A DNA stretch of 64,000 nucleotides from Silicimonas sp. (lineage in GTDB: Bacteria; Pseudomonadota; Alphaproteobacteria; Rhodobacterales; Rhodobacteraceae): assembly GCA_022826205.1 (NCBI GenBank), contig JAJDVJ010000095.1:1-64000 (forward strand), written 5' to 3'. The position numbers and the translations under genes are program-made. Of this stretch, positions 27,229-36,144 are shown in pieces; the stretch's first letter is position 1, and each line of letters starts with the position of its first letter. The notes beneath the pieces were generated by a model. That model was not told where the DNA came from, did not search any database, and worked only from the letters and a program-made list of their open reading frames with translations.

Positions 27229-28371
27229 TTGTGTCCTGTGCTGACCCCGTCGGACGAACGCGAGCTAGCCGAGGCGGTGGCCGGCGCAGCCGGACCGCTT
27301 GCGGTTCTGGGCGGCGGCACGCGCCGGGTCGGCCATCCCGTCGACGGTGACGACCTGACTGTGGCCGGCCTTTCGGGCGTCACGTTCTACGAACCTGGCG
27401 CGCTGACATTGGTCGCACGTGCCGGAACGCCGCTTGCGCAGGTCGAGGCGATGCTTGCCTCAGAGGGCCAGATGCTGGCATTCGAGCCAATGGATCACCG
27501 CAAGCTGCTTGGCACGTCGGGCGAGCCCACGATCGGCGGAACGGTCGCGGCCAACGCATCAGGACCGCGCCGCGTGCGTGCCGGGGCATGCCGGGACTTT
27601 CTGCTTGGCGTGCGTTTCGTGGACGGTTGCGGCAGGATCATCAAGAACGGCGGCCGCGTGATGAAGAACGTGACTGGCTATGACCTCGTCAGGCTCATGG
27701 CCGGGTCGCGCGGCACTCTTGGCGTATTGAGCGAAGTCTGCCTGAAGGTCCTGCCGCGACCGGAATCGACTGGTGTGCTGTTGCTGGTCGGACTGGATGT
27801 TGAGGTCGCGGTTCGTGCAATGTCTGCGGCCCTGAATTCGCCCTACGAGGTTTCCGGGGCGGCGCATGTGCCTGTCGGCCTTGATGGCGACCCGGTCACG
27901 ATGATCAGGCTGGAGGGATTCGAGGCATCCGTCGCCTATCGCGTCGAAAGACTGAAGGACCATCTCGCCGAATTCGGTCCAGCCGGAATCGAGCGCCGCA
28001 CCGAAGGCCCCGAAAGCGCGAAGGCCGGCTGGGCATGGATTCGCGACGTTGAGGCGCATGGCGGAACCGGAGAGGATGTCTGGAGGTTCTCGATTCCTCC
28101 CCGCGATGCCCCGGCACTTGTCGAAAGCCTTGGCGACGCCAGCGTCGTACTGGACTGGGGCGGCGGCCTCGTCTGGGCGGCGGTGGAACAGGGACGCGAC
28201 GCAAGGCGCTCACTTTCGTCCGGACACGCCACGATCATGCGCGCTGATGACGAGACCAGGAACCGGCTCGGCGTCTTCCAGCCGGAGGCGGAGCCCTTGG
28301 CATCGTTCGCTGAGGGTCTGCGTCGCAAGTTTGATCCTGAAGGGATACTCAATCCGGGATTGATGGGCTGA
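27229..28371 (+). CDS. glcE: Glycolate oxidase subunit GlcE
   Basis: The second FAD-binding subunit, about 380 residues. AVLGGGTRRVGHPV and the EPTIGGTVAANASGPRRVRA stretch place it in GlcE; NGGRVMKNVTGYDLVRLMAG is conserved. The start is uncertain: TTG 27229 or GTG 27238 (VLTPSDERELAEAV, closer to family N-termini). The gap of about 50-60 bases after glcD contains no other gene. The stop overlaps the glcF ATG (TGATG). Confidence 0.92.
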   Translation: MCPVLTPSDERELAEAVAGAAGPLAVLGGGTRRVGHPVDGDDLTVAGLSGVTFYEPGALTLVARAGTPLAQVEAMLASEGQMLAFEPMDHRKLLGTSGEPTIGGTVAANASGPRRVRAGACRDFLLGVRFVDGCGRIIKNGGRVMKNVTGYDLVRLMAGSRGTLGVLSEVCLKVLPRPESTGVLLLVGLDVEVAVRAMSAALNSPYEVSGAAHVPVGLDGDPVTMIRLEGFEASVAYRVERLKDHLAEFGPAGIERRTEGPESAKAGWAWIRDVEAHGGTGEDVWRFSIPPRDAPALVESLGDASVVLDWGGGLVWAAVEQGRDARRSLSSGHATIMRADDETRNRLGVFQPEAEPLASFAEGLRRKFDPEGILNPGLMG

Positions 28372-29660
28372 TGCGGACGGAATTCACCGAGGAGCAACTC
28401 AAGGATCCGGCGACCCGGCGCTCGAACGAAATCCTGCGATCCTGCGTTCATTGCGGCTTCTGTACCGCGACCTGTCCGACCTATCAGGTCCTGGGCGACG
28501 AACTCGATTCCCCGCGCGGCCGCATCTACCTGATAAAGGACATGCTGGAGAGCGGCCGGCCGGCGGATGAACGGACTGTCAGGCATATCGACAGGTGTCT
28601 TTCCTGTCTCGCCTGCATGACGACCTGCCCGTCCGGCGTTCACTACATGCATCTGGTGGACCACGCGCGGGCGCATATCGAGAGGACCTACAAGCGTCCG
28701 CTCTTTGATCGCCTCCTTCGCTGGGCCCTTTCTCGCATAATTCCCTATCCTGGCCGCTTTCGGCTGGCGCTGCTTGGCGCGAGATTCGGTCGCCCCTTTG
28801 CGTCACTTGTGCCGGAGCCACGCCTGAGGGCGATGCTGGCCATGGCACCGAAGTCGCTCCCTGCGGTGAGCGAAAACTCTCGGCCGCAGACCATTCCTTC
28901 GCAGGGCAAGCGGAGGATGCGGGTCGCCTTGATGACGGGGTGCGCACAGCAAGTGTTGAATACGGACATCAACGACGCCACCATCCGGCTTCTGACCCGG
29001 CTGGGTTGCGATGTCGTGATTTCAGATGGGGCAGGATGCTGCGGCGCACTTGTTCACCACATGGGTCGGGAGCGCGAAAGCCACGCCCAGGCGGCGCGGA
29101 ACATCAACGCCTGGCTGTCCGGGGAAGAGCTTGATGCCGTCGTGATCAACACCAGCGGATGCGGCACGACCGTAAAGGACTATGGTCACATGTTCCGCAA
29201 CGACCCTCTCGCCGAAGACGCTGCCCGGATCAGTTCGCTTGCCATGGATGTCAGCGAGGTCCTGGAAAAGCTGAACTACCCGGAATGCGTGCCAAAAGAC
29301 ATTCGAATAGCCTATCATGCGGCCTGTTCCCTTCAACATGGCCAGGGCGTGACGTCCGCGCCGAAGGAACTCCTGAGGCGGGCCGGTTTCGAGGTTGTCG
29401 AACCGGTTGACAGTCACCTTTGCTGTGGATCGGCCGGGACGTACAATCTGCTGCAGCCGGCGATTTCCGACGAGTTGAAGACCCGCAAGGTCGACTCGCT
29501 GGAAGCCGTTGCCCCGGACCTCATTGCCGCGGGCAACATTGGCTGCATGGTCCAAATCGGGTCGGGCGCGGAAGTGCCGGTTTTGCACACCGTGGAACTC
29601 CTTGACTGGGCGACGGGCGGTCCGCGTCCTCCGGCGATTCCTGAGACGATGGATTCGTGA
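28371..29660 (+). CDS. glcF: Glycolate oxidase iron-sulfur subunit GlcF
   Basis: A 429-residue electron-transfer subunit with two 4Fe-4S sites: CVHCGFCTATCPTY (about 25-38) and CLSCLACMTTCPSG (about 75-88). The two CCG domains are seen as GAGCCGALVHHMG and HLCCGSAGTYNLLQP. It passes electrons from GlcD/GlcE to the quinone pool. Translation is coupled with glcE. The intergenic hairpin at 29668-29688 could end the operon. Confidence 0.95.
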   Translation: MRTEFTEEQLKDPATRRSNEILRSCVHCGFCTATCPTYQVLGDELDSPRGRIYLIKDMLESGRPADERTVRHIDRCLSCLACMTTCPSGVHYMHLVDHARAHIERTYKRPLFDRLLRWALSRIIPYPGRFRLALLGARFGRPFASLVPEPRLRAMLAMAPKSLPAVSENSRPQTIPSQGKRRMRVALMTGCAQQVLNTDINDATIRLLTRLGCDVVISDGAGCCGALVHHMGRERESHAQAARNINAWLSGEELDAVVINTSGCGTTVKDYGHMFRNDPLAEDAARISSLAMDVSEVLEKLNYPECVPKDIRIAYHAACSLQHGQGVTSAPKELLRRAGFEVVEPVDSHLCCGSAGTYNLLQPAISDELKTRKVDSLEAVAPDLIAAGNIGCMVQIGSGAEVPVLHTVELLDWATGGPRPPAIPETMDS

Positions 29661-29667
29661 AACCCAA

Positions 29668-29794
29668 CCCCTTGAACCCCAAAAGGGGCGCACCTATCTG
29701 ACTCGCGCCGGAAGCCGCGTTCGGTTCCGGCAAATTGAAGTCAAGGGTCTTCGCCTCTCGGGGAGGCCCAAGTTATCGCTCAAAGGAGGATGAC
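29668..29794 (+). promoter_or_regulatory. Structured 5' UTR with ROSE-like RNA thermometer of hsp20
   Basis: Four hairpins lie in series: CCCCTT/AAGGGG (29668-29688); a 10-bp stem GCCGGAA-CCG/CGG-TTCCGGC with one bulged G (29707-29731); a GGG-rich stem (29745-29769); and a last hairpin at 29772-29794. In the last, ATC and CTC pair with GAG and GAT around the loop AAAG (29782-29785), with G29778 bulged. The ribosome site AGGAGG (29784-29789) is largely in this stem. ROSE thermometers of alphaproteobacterial small heat-shock genes have this same final hairpin with an unpaired G opposite the ribosome site, which melts on heating. Confidence 0.68.
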
Positions 29795-29797
29795 CAA

Positions 29798-30256
29798 ATG
29801 CGTAGGTTGGATTTTGCACCCCTGTACCGTGCTACCGTCGGCTTCGACCAGATTGCCGACATGATGGACCGGCTTCTGACTGACAGCCAGTCGGCACCGT
29901 CCTACCCACCGTACAACATCGAGAAGATCGGGGATGAAGCGTGGAGAATCTCCATCGCTGTCGCCGGATTTTCGGACGATGAGCTCACGGTTGAGGTTCG
30001 CGAGAATGCGCTGATCGTTGCGGCCAAGAAGTCGGACGAGGGCGACGAGCGCACCTATCTGCATCGCGGCATCGCGAATCGCGCCTTCGAGCGCAGGTTC
30101 GCGCTGGCCGATCACGTGCGCGCTGCCGGCGCATCCAGCGTGAACGGCATGCTGCATATCGACCTTGTGCGGGAAGTGCCCGAAGCACTCAAGCCGCGCC
30201 GGATCGAAATCGCAAGCAGCGACACGGTCGACGCGAAAGCCGTCGAGTCCAAGTAA
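29798..30256 (+). CDS. Small heat-shock protein, Hsp20/IbpA class A type
   Basis: A 152-residue ATP-independent chaperone that holds unfolding proteins. RRLDFAPLYRATVGFDQIAD is the class A (IbpA/HspA) N-terminus. The alpha-crystallin domain runs from about 35 to 130 (YNIEKIGDEAWRISIAVAGF, HRGIANRAFERRFALADHV), and NGMLHIDLVREVPE ends it. ATG 29798 is eight bases after AGGAGG. Translation is likely controlled by the hairpin that covers this site. A terminator hairpin follows. Confidence 0.92.
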   Translation: MRRLDFAPLYRATVGFDQIADMMDRLLTDSQSAPSYPPYNIEKIGDEAWRISIAVAGFSDDELTVEVRENALIVAAKKSDEGDERTYLHRGIANRAFERRFALADHVRAAGASSVNGMLHIDLVREVPEALKPRRIEIASSDTVDAKAVESK

Positions 30257-30280
30257 CGACGAATTGCAGCCGTAGTGCTG

Positions 30281-30318
30281 CGAGACGCCCGAGGCAACGC
30301 CCCCGGGCGTCTCGCCTT
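30281..30318 (+). terminator. Hairpin terminator after hsp20
   Basis: A perfect 11-bp inverted repeat, CGAGACGCCCG (30281-30291) and CGGGCGTCTCG (30304-30314), with a 12-base loop and then CCTT. It stands 24 bases after the hsp20 stop. Confidence 0.75.
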
Positions 30319-30467
30319 GGATGCCTGGATCGCGGCTGTTCGGCGAGCCGAGCGTTCATCGAACGTCCACGGATGCCGGCGTTGCTCAGCGAGTGCGCAT
30401 AAGATGCGTCACCCGGAGACGGCATGCACCGGCCTGTGCGTTGCGAGGGCCGTTTCCCTTGGCAGCG

Positions 30468-31694
30468 TCAGGCTGGCTGATTCGGAACAAGAAGCGTCTC
30501 GACCTTGGCGACGTGCTCAAGCGTTCGATGAACCGGGCACTTGTCGGCGATTTCAAGGAGACGAGCCTTCTGTTCGTCGGTCAGATCCCCCTCAAGGCGA
30601 ATTTCTCGGCGGAATGAATCAACATTCGGCCCTGAATCGCTCTGTGCGTCCTGGGCGTGCACCTTGTCATGCGTCACGTCGACCGAGACATGGGTCAGCG
30701 GCCACTTCTTTCTTCGTGCATACATGCGAACCGTCATCGACGTGCAAGCCCCGAGCCCGGCGGACAGGAATCCGTAGGGTGTCATGCCCCGATTCGTGCC
30801 GCCATAGGCTTTTGGCTCGTCCGCCAGCGTGTGATGTTCTGGCCCTGCATTCACATCCTGAAGGAAACCGGCCGGATCGGCCTCGGAGACGCGAACGATG
30901 CCTTCCGGCGCCCCGGGCGGCGGTGCTGCCGGCGCGAGATCAAGGTAGCGGCCGGCCCAAGCCGCGATGACCGCGGCAGCATACTCGGCATCTTCCGGCT
31001 TGCTGACGAGGTGGTCGGCATTGTCGAGCGTGACAAAGCTCTTTGGATGCCTGGCGGCCATGAAGATCTGCGTCGCGTTCTCGATCCCGACCGTTGCGTC
31101 GAGCGGGGCGTGCAGCACGAGAAGCGCGCTTCCCAGCTTGCCAATCGCGGGTGACAGCTCGGCCGCTGTCACATCATCAACGAAGCCCTTTCCGATCATG
31201 AATGTGCGGCCCGCAAGATCGACTTCGGCCTTTCCGTCGCTTGATATGCGCTCCAGCGCATCACCGAAATTGTGAGTCACGTGACCGGGATCGAATGGCG
31301 CTCCGATCGTGGCCACGGCCTTGACGCTCCCGATCTCGCCGGCGGCCTTGAGTACGGCGGCTCCGCCGAGCGAATGGCCGATGAGCAAGCTTGGTGCCAT
31401 TCCGCGATCATCGAGATGATGTGCCGCCAGAACCAGATCTTCCACGTTTGACGTGAACGACGTGTTCGCGAACTCGCCGCCCGAATGGCCGAGGCCGGTA
31501 AAGTCGAAGCGCAGTACAGCGATGCCCATGGCGGCGAGGCGCCTGGCGATGCGTCTCGCAGCCGTGATGTCCTTGCCGCAGGTAAAGCAATGCGCAAAGA
31601 GCGCCGTTGCAAGAAGCGGGCCTTCCGGCAAGTCGAGTCGTGCTGCCAGCTTGTCGCCGGCGTGGCCCGAAAAGGTAAAGCGTTGCATGGTCAT
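30468..31694 (-). CDS. Alpha/beta hydrolase-OsmC fusion protein
   Basis: About 408 residues in two domains. The N-terminal alpha/beta hydrolase (about 1-250) has the nucleophile elbow LLIGHSLGGAA and FDFTGLGHSGG. The C-terminal OsmC-like domain (about 275-405) has both redox cysteines, in GLGACTSMTVRMYA and DKCPVHRTLEH, as in peroxiredoxin-like OsmC/Ohr proteins. The fusion is a known family. The start is ATG 31694 or 31688, neither with a good ribosome site. Probably a stress-protection enzyme; its hydrolase substrate is unknown. Confidence 0.88.
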   Translation of the reverse strand: MTMQRFTFSGHAGDKLAARLDLPEGPLLATALFAHCFTCGKDITAARRIARRLAAMGIAVLRFDFTGLGHSGGEFANTSFTSNVEDLVLAAHHLDDRGMAPSLLIGHSLGGAAVLKAAGEIGSVKAVATIGAPFDPGHVTHNFGDALERISSDGKAEVDLAGRTFMIGKGFVDDVTAAELSPAIGKLGSALLVLHAPLDATVGIENATQIFMAARHPKSFVTLDNADHLVSKPEDAEYAAAVIAAWAGRYLDLAPAAPPPGAPEGIVRVSEADPAGFLQDVNAGPEHHTLADEPKAYGGTNRGMTPYGFLSAGLGACTSMTVRMYARRKKWPLTHVSVDVTHDKVHAQDAQSDSGPNVDSFRREIRLEGDLTDEQKARLLEIADKCPVHRTLEHVAKVETLLVPNQPA

Positions 31695-31742
31695 GCACGG
31701 AAAGTCGCGTCGCGAACGCGGGTACGCAAGGCCAGTCACGTC

Positions 31743-32075
31743 CTAGTGATGGGCTGTGTCGGAAAGCAGGCTTATGACCAGAATTCCCGCGACGATCAGC
31801 GCGATGCCGAGCATTGCCGGAAGATCGAGCCGTTGACTGAAGAGAACGTATCCCATCAGCGCAATGAGCACGATTCCGAGGCCTGACCAGACGGCGTAGA
31901 CAATGCCGACAGGCATGAACTCGAGCGTCAGAGCCAGGAAATAAAAGGCTGCCGCGTAACTTGTGATGGACAAGACCGTCGGGCCCAGCCGGGTGAACTG
32001 CTGTGATGCCTGAAGACCCATCGTGCCAACGGTTTCGGCAGTGATTGCGAGGAAGAGATAGACGTAGACCTGCAT
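31743..32075 (-). CDS. SMR-family multidrug efflux protein (EmrE/SugE-like)
   Basis: A 110-residue, four-helix proton antiporter. The essential glutamate is in helix 1 (LAITAETVGT) and the conserved YAVWSGLG in helix 3. FMPVGIVYAVWSGLGIVLIA is nearer EmrE than SugE. It exports quaternary amines or other cations. It precedes the hydrolase-OsmC gene on the same strand by about 50 bases. Confidence 0.9.
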   Translation of the reverse strand: MQVYVYLFLAITAETVGTMGLQASQQFTRLGPTVLSITSYAAAFYFLALTLEFMPVGIVYAVWSGLGIVLIALMGYVLFSQRLDLPAMLGIALIVAGILVISLLSDTAHH

Positions 32076-32539
32076 GAGAACACCTCCGCCGCTTCTGGTT
32101 CCGGGAAGGCATGGGCCTGCCGGGAGCCCGCGTCAATACCGGTGCTTTCAATCGGGACGCGACCTTGCGACACGAGATGTCGGCCTGCGTGTGGCGGGAC
32201 CAGGGCGGTCATGCCCCGATCGACGGTTTTGGGGGAACCCCCGGTCCTCCGAGCCTGCTGCACGGGAATTGCATCAACGGGTTGCCTGCACGAACGCCGC
32301 CGCTCTTCGACATGCTTTCTCAGGTCTTCGGGGTGACCGGCGCCAACGCCGTTCAGATGTACCAGTGCCGGACGCCTCGTGACGTTTCGCCCCTTGAATG
32401 GAGCTTTTGGCTTGGCTGGGACCACGCGATGCCGTTGCGGAGACCGGCGGAGGAACCTGACCTTCCGGCACGAACTTCAGTTGCACGTGTCACGCGGACG
32501 CAATTGCGAAAGGATCGGTCAGTTCAGGAAAACAAGGTC
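32076..32539. other. Intergenic region with no recognisable gene
   Basis: About 460 bases between the SMR gene and icd. Open frames exist on both strands, but none has a family motif or ribosome site. No repeat to other parts of the window was found. Confidence 0.45.
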
Positions 32540-33751
32540 CTAACCCAGCGCCCTCTGCAGGTTCTCGTCGATCTTGTCGAGGAAGCCCATGGTTGTGAGC
32601 CATTTCTGGTCCGGGCCGACCAGCAATGCGAGGTCCTTGGTCATGGAGCCGGATTCGACCGTGTCGACGATGACCCTTTCCATGGTTTCGGCAAAATTGC
32701 GAAGCTTTTCGTTGCCATCGAGACTGGCCCGGTGCTTCAGGCCGCCCGTCCAGGCAAAGATCGACGCGATCGAGTTCGTTGACGTCTCTTCGCCCTTTTG
32801 GTGCTGGCGGTAATGGCGGGTGACGGTCCCGTGGGCAGCTTCCGCTTCAACGATCTTGCCGTCTGGTGTCATGAGCTGGGACGTCATGAGACCGAGCGAG
32901 CCGAAGCCTTGGGCGACGGTGTCGGATTGCACGTCGCCGTCGTAGTTCTTGCACGCCCAGACATATCCGCCCGACCACTTGAGCGCGGCGGCAACCATGT
33001 CGTCAATCAGGCGATGCTCGTACCAGATTTTCTTCTCCTCGAAGGCATCCTTGAACTCATTTTCGTAGACTTCCTGGAAGATGTCCTTGAAGCGTCCGTC
33101 ATAGGCCTTCATGATCGTGTTCTTCGTCGAGAGGTAGCAGGGCCAGCCGAGGTTCAGTGCGTAGTTCATCGAGGCCCGCGCAAAGTCGTAGATCGACTGG
33201 TCCAGGTTGTACATTGCCATCGTCACGCCGGAACCCGGTGCGTCGAAGACCTCCCTCTCGATGACCTCGCCATCCTCGCCTTCGAACTTGATGGTCACCT
33301 TTCCGGCTCCAGGAAAAGTGAAGTCCGTGGCACGGTACTGGTCTCCGAACGCATGACGACCGACGACGATCGGCCGCGTCCAGCCCGGCACCAGGCGGGG
33401 AACGTTCCTGCAGATGATCGGCTGGCGGAAGATCACGCCGCCAAGGATGTTCCGGATGGTTCCGTTGGGAGAGCGATACATGCGCTTCAACCCGAACTCC
33501 TCGACTCTCGCTTCGTCCGGCGTGATCGTGGCGCACTTGACGGCGACGCCAACCTCTTTCGTCTTTTCTGCCGCGTCGACTGTGATCTGGTCATCCGTCC
33601 GGTCGCGTTCCTCGATGCCGAGATCGTAGTAGAGCAGATCTACGTCCAGATAGGGCAGGATCAGCTTCTTCTTGATGAAGTCCCAGATGATCCGGGTCAT
33701 CTCATCGCCGTCCATTTCAACGATTGGGTTCTCGACCTTGATCTTCGACAT
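32540..33751 (-). CDS. icd: Isocitrate dehydrogenase (NADP)
   Basis: A 403-residue TCA-cycle enzyme of the type II (eukaryote-like dimeric) class. [20 protein letters not shown] opens the protein; [26 protein letters not shown] and [20 protein letters not shown] are substrate and cofactor regions. The C-terminal [19 protein letters not shown] holds the NADP site. It makes 2-oxoglutarate, CO2 and NADPH. It is single, with a short hairpin (33801-33820) upstream. Confidence 0.96.
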   Translation of the reverse strand: MSKIKVENPIVEMDGDEMTRIIWDFIKKKLILPYLDVDLLYYDLGIEERDRTDDQITVDAAEKTKEVGVAVKCATITPDEARVEEFGLKRMYRSPNGTIRNILGGVIFRQPIICRNVPRLVPGWTRPIVVGRHAFGDQYRATDFTFPGAGKVTIKFEGEDGEVIEREVFDAPGSGVTMAMYNLDQSIYDFARASMNYALNLGWPCYLSTKNTIMKAYDGRFKDIFQEVYENEFKDAFEEKKIWYEHRLIDDMVAAALKWSGGYVWACKNYDGDVQSDTVAQGFGSLGLMTSQLMTPDGKIVEAEAAHGTVTRHYRQHQKGEETSTNSIASIFAWTGGLKHRASLDGNEKLRNFAETMERVIVDTVESGSMTKDLALLVGPDQKWLTTMGFLDKIDENLQRALG

Positions 33752-33800
33752 GAATCTAGCCTCGCAGGGATTAATCGGTCGCGCGCGACATAGCCGAACC

Positions 33801-33820
33801 CCGCCTTAAGTAAAAGGCGG
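33801..33820. other. Short inverted repeat between the nicotinamidase-family gene and icd
   Basis: CCGCCTT and AAGGCGG with a 6-base loop. It lies after the stop at 33860 on the minus strand and could stop that transcript or lie in the icd leader. No U-run follows on the minus strand. Confidence 0.4.
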
Positions 33821-33859
33821 CATGCCGCCGCAAACCTGTTGCGTGGTCATTTGTCGCGC

Positions 33860-34465
33860 TCAGGCGAGAGTGATGCCCGCGTCCTTCATGCCCTTTCTGG
33901 CAGAGGCAAGCGAGCCATTAAGATCAATTGCCCGGCAGAGTTTCTCAATCACGGTGACATCGTAGCCGAGCCGCGCGGCGTCGAGCGCCGAGTAGTTCAC
34001 GCAGAAGTCCGTCGCCAGCCCGACAAGCGTGACCTTTTCGACGCCTCGACTGCGGAGATAGCCGTCGAGCCCCGTTGGAGTGGACTGGTCGTTCTCGAAG
34101 AACGCGGAATAGCTGTCGATCCCTCGGCGGAAGCCCTTGCGGATGACGATGTCGGCGGCGCGCGTGTCGAGCCTGCCGTGAAACGCCGCTCCTCTGGAAC
34201 CGATCACGCAGTGATCGGGCCATAGAACCTGGGTTCCGTAGTGCAAGTCCGTGACGGCAAAGGGCTCGAGACCCTGGTGCTGGCTGGCGAAGCTCAAGTG
34301 ATCCGCCGGATGCCAGTCCTGGGTGAACACGCGGACCTTGAATTCGGGAACGAGCGCGCTGATAGGCACGACGATCTCATCGCCGCCGGGGACGGCAAGC
34401 GCACCTCCGGGGCAAAAGTCCTTCTGGACGTCGATCACGAGGATCGCCTCGTTGTCCTTTCGCAC
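33860..34465 (-). CDS. pncA: Nicotinamidase/pyrazinamidase family amidohydrolase
   Basis: A 201-residue cysteine hydrolase. The triad is Asp12 (VIDVQKDF), Lys110 (VIRKGF) and Cys155 (LATDFCVNYSA). The metal-site residues Asp50, His52 and His56 are in TQDWHPADHLSF. All are in the positions of PncA, which turns nicotinamide into nicotinate in NAD salvage. GTG 34465 has GGGAGG upstream; a longer frame adds 12 unconserved residues. The metal-site match supports nicotinamidase rather than a general isochorismatase. Confidence 0.9.
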   Translation of the reverse strand: MRKDNEAILVIDVQKDFCPGGALAVPGGDEIVVPISALVPEFKVRVFTQDWHPADHLSFASQHQGLEPFAVTDLHYGTQVLWPDHCVIGSRGAAFHGRLDTRAADIVIRKGFRRGIDSYSAFFENDQSTPTGLDGYLRSRGVEKVTLVGLATDFCVNYSALDAARLGYDVTVIEKLCRAIDLNGSLASARKGMKDAGITLA

Positions 34466-34596
34466 GGGAGCCTCCCCTGTTTCCCTGTAGCATCGCGGCA
34501 CTGGATGAGTCGATCAAATCCGGCAAGTCTCTGCTGTCAATTGCCACACTGACGCACACCAAGTCCACTGGTGCAGTGCACGTTCAGCTGGACGGC

Positions 34597-34863
34597 AAAG
34601 GGAGAGTCTCCAGCAATGGACGAGCCGTGGGCGCCGGTTTGCAATGGTTGCACGCAAGCGGCGGCGGCGCACATTCTTGGCGGGAGTCATTGAAGGCAAC
34701 GCACCCGAACCAGCGTTCCTGCTAAGTTCTGTGGCGACCCCCGTGTCCACCCCAGCAGCCGGAGCGATTCTCTGAAAGGCAGGTTGTCGCATCGTTCTGC
34801 AAGTTCGCGTATCTTGGAGATCCCGCTGAGTTCAATCCGTTGCTTCTTGAGATCGCGCCGCAG
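34597..34863 (+). pseudogene. Decayed duplicate of the trhO leader and first codons
   Basis: About 267 bases match 36446-36712. Common blocks are GTGGGCGCCGGTT, CGCACCCGAACCAG (CGCACCTGAACAGG in the intact copy), GTTCYGTGGCGAC and GGTTGTCGCATCRTTCTRCA. The coding end reads VVASFCKFAYLGDPAEFNPLLLEIA-like, against VVASFYRFASLGDPARFKPL in TrhO. The equivalent of the trhO start codon is lost (ATGACG has become AAGGCA). After about 28 codons the similarity stops. Confidence 0.75.
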
Positions 34864-34985
34864 CGCTGCTTCGGGTGTGCGGAGCGGCTCGGCGACAGCG
34901 CGCCGGCCATCGACGGCAAGGCGCTGCGGCGCTCGTTCGCGGATGCTGCTGAGTGGGCCGCCCTGCACATTGGCCGGTGGTATTA
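34864..34985 (+). pseudogene. Possible ISAs1-family transposase fragment
   Basis: Directly after the trhO-like remnant, the frame continues with APAIDGKALRRSFADAAEWA, then ALHIGRWY and a stop. The IDGK-x-LR-x-S block is a hallmark of ISAs1-type transposases, where it surrounds the first catalytic aspartate. Only about 25 codons match, so this is tentative. Confidence 0.45.
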
Positions 34986-35328
34986 GTGTCTTTGCCTGGG
35001 TCGCTATCTCCCGAGCCTGCGGACCGGATGCAAGTCGCTGCGGCGAGGGCGCTTGGCCTTGCCATCCTTACGCTTGCCAGGCTGTTTCCGGGTCACGCTG
35101 CCAAAGGGCACGTTTGAGCAATGGAACGCCGAGTCTGGTGCCATGCCTTTCAATTTACGGAAGCAACGCGCTTCAGGTTGCGGTAAATTCCGCGTCGGCA
35201 TTCCAGCGTCAATCACTGCAAGTCGCCCGCGGTCTTCCGGCGGGTCCAAGGCCAAAGCGGATGCTAGTTCGCCTCGGCCCGTCGTTCACGAGCTCTTGCT
35301 CATGCTGGTGTCGCTCTCGGAATGGACG
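34986..35328. other. Intergenic region, probably decayed sequence
   Basis: Short open frames on both strands but no family motif. It follows the trhO/IS remnants and ends at the stop codon of the membrane-protein gene. Confidence 0.4.
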
Positions 35329-36144
35329 CTAGCGAAGAGTTTGATCCGTCTTGAATGGCTCGAGCTCCCGTTCGCCAGTCCCGGATGGCACGTCTTTCGG
35401 CACCGGCGTCTTTATGACAAGACGGTAGCGCTTTTCCTTCGGACCGCGCGGCTCCCCGATAACCGCCGTGTTTCGGAATTGCCAGAAGAGCCCGGTAGCA
35501 GCAAAGAACGCAAATGCTGCCGTGTCGGCAGCCGCATGCTGCATCAAACCCTCAAAGCCATGTTGCAATGCCAGTTCGTACATGCGGTTGGCGTACTGCC
35601 ACCAGCTTCTGTAGTGGCTCTCTTGCAATTCACTTAATCCTCCCGATACGACCAGTGACAAGTTGAGCGTGCAGTAAGTGAGCGTAAAGGAGCCGGCAGC
35701 CACGGTCAGCAATACAATGAATGGCTTGTACAAGCCGAGAAAGCCGAGACCGCCAACAACCGCCCCGATCAGCGCCATGCTCATCTGTTGCGTCTCCAAG
35801 ATAACGATAAGGCCTCCCAAACAGGCGCCAATCAGAAACACCATTGCCAGCTTCAGTATCCACGCCAGCCAACCGGCAACGAACCCTGCAACTATCGCGA
35901 ACAGGACGCTGATGCCGGTAGACCATCCTGAACTCTCGCCTATGCCAAACCCGATCACGGCCCCGATCACGCCTCCGATCAGCATGATCGCGGCCTTGTG
36001 CAGGAAATAGCCCCAGTAGTTTTTGGCTAAGCCAACGACGAGCAGCAACAGCAGCCAAATTCCAAACGCTTGAGAGTTTGCCCGTGTGTTCGCCTGGTCC
36101 AGGTTCTGCAGCAGGTCACCTAGTTCGTTGACAAATCCGTCCAT
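35329..36144 (-). CDS. Polytopic membrane protein of unknown function
   Basis: 271 residues. After a short N-terminal part (MDGFVNELGDLLQNLDQANT) come about seven hydrophobic helices between residues 25 and 175. They are rich in glycine and small residues (IGGVIGAVIGFGIGESSGW, LIGAVVGGLGFLGLY), like TMEM198/DUF4203-type proteins. The cytoplasmic tail ends in a basic stretch (PKEKRYRLVIKTPVPKD). ATG 36144 is chosen because the helices follow at once; the ribosome site is weak. Flanked by the trhO remnant and trhO. Function unknown. Confidence 0.7.
   Translation of the reverse strand: MDGFVNELGDLLQNLDQANTRANSQAFGIWLLLLLVVGLAKNYWGYFLHKAAIMLIGGVIGAVIGFGIGESSGWSTGISVLFAIVAGFVAGWLAWILKLAMVFLIGACLGGLIVILETQQMSMALIGAVVGGLGFLGLYKPFIVLLTVAAGSFTLTYCTLNLSLVVSGGLSELQESHYRSWWQYANRMYELALQHGFEGLMQHAAADTAAFAFFAATGLFWQFRNTAVIGEPRGPKEKRYRLVIKTPVPKDVPSGTGERELEPFKTDQTLR

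Noticed and set aside
25704-27383. Long minus-strand open frame opposite glcD (559 codons)
   Set aside because: It mirrors the codons of glcD, whose motifs are complete on the plus strand. Long antisense frames are expected in GC-rich DNA, and no family motif is seen in it.
34500-34600. Possible hisB-like start (VHVQLDGKGRVSS) upstream of the trhO remnant
   Set aside because: Only about 12 residues look similar, and the active-site histidine pattern does not follow.
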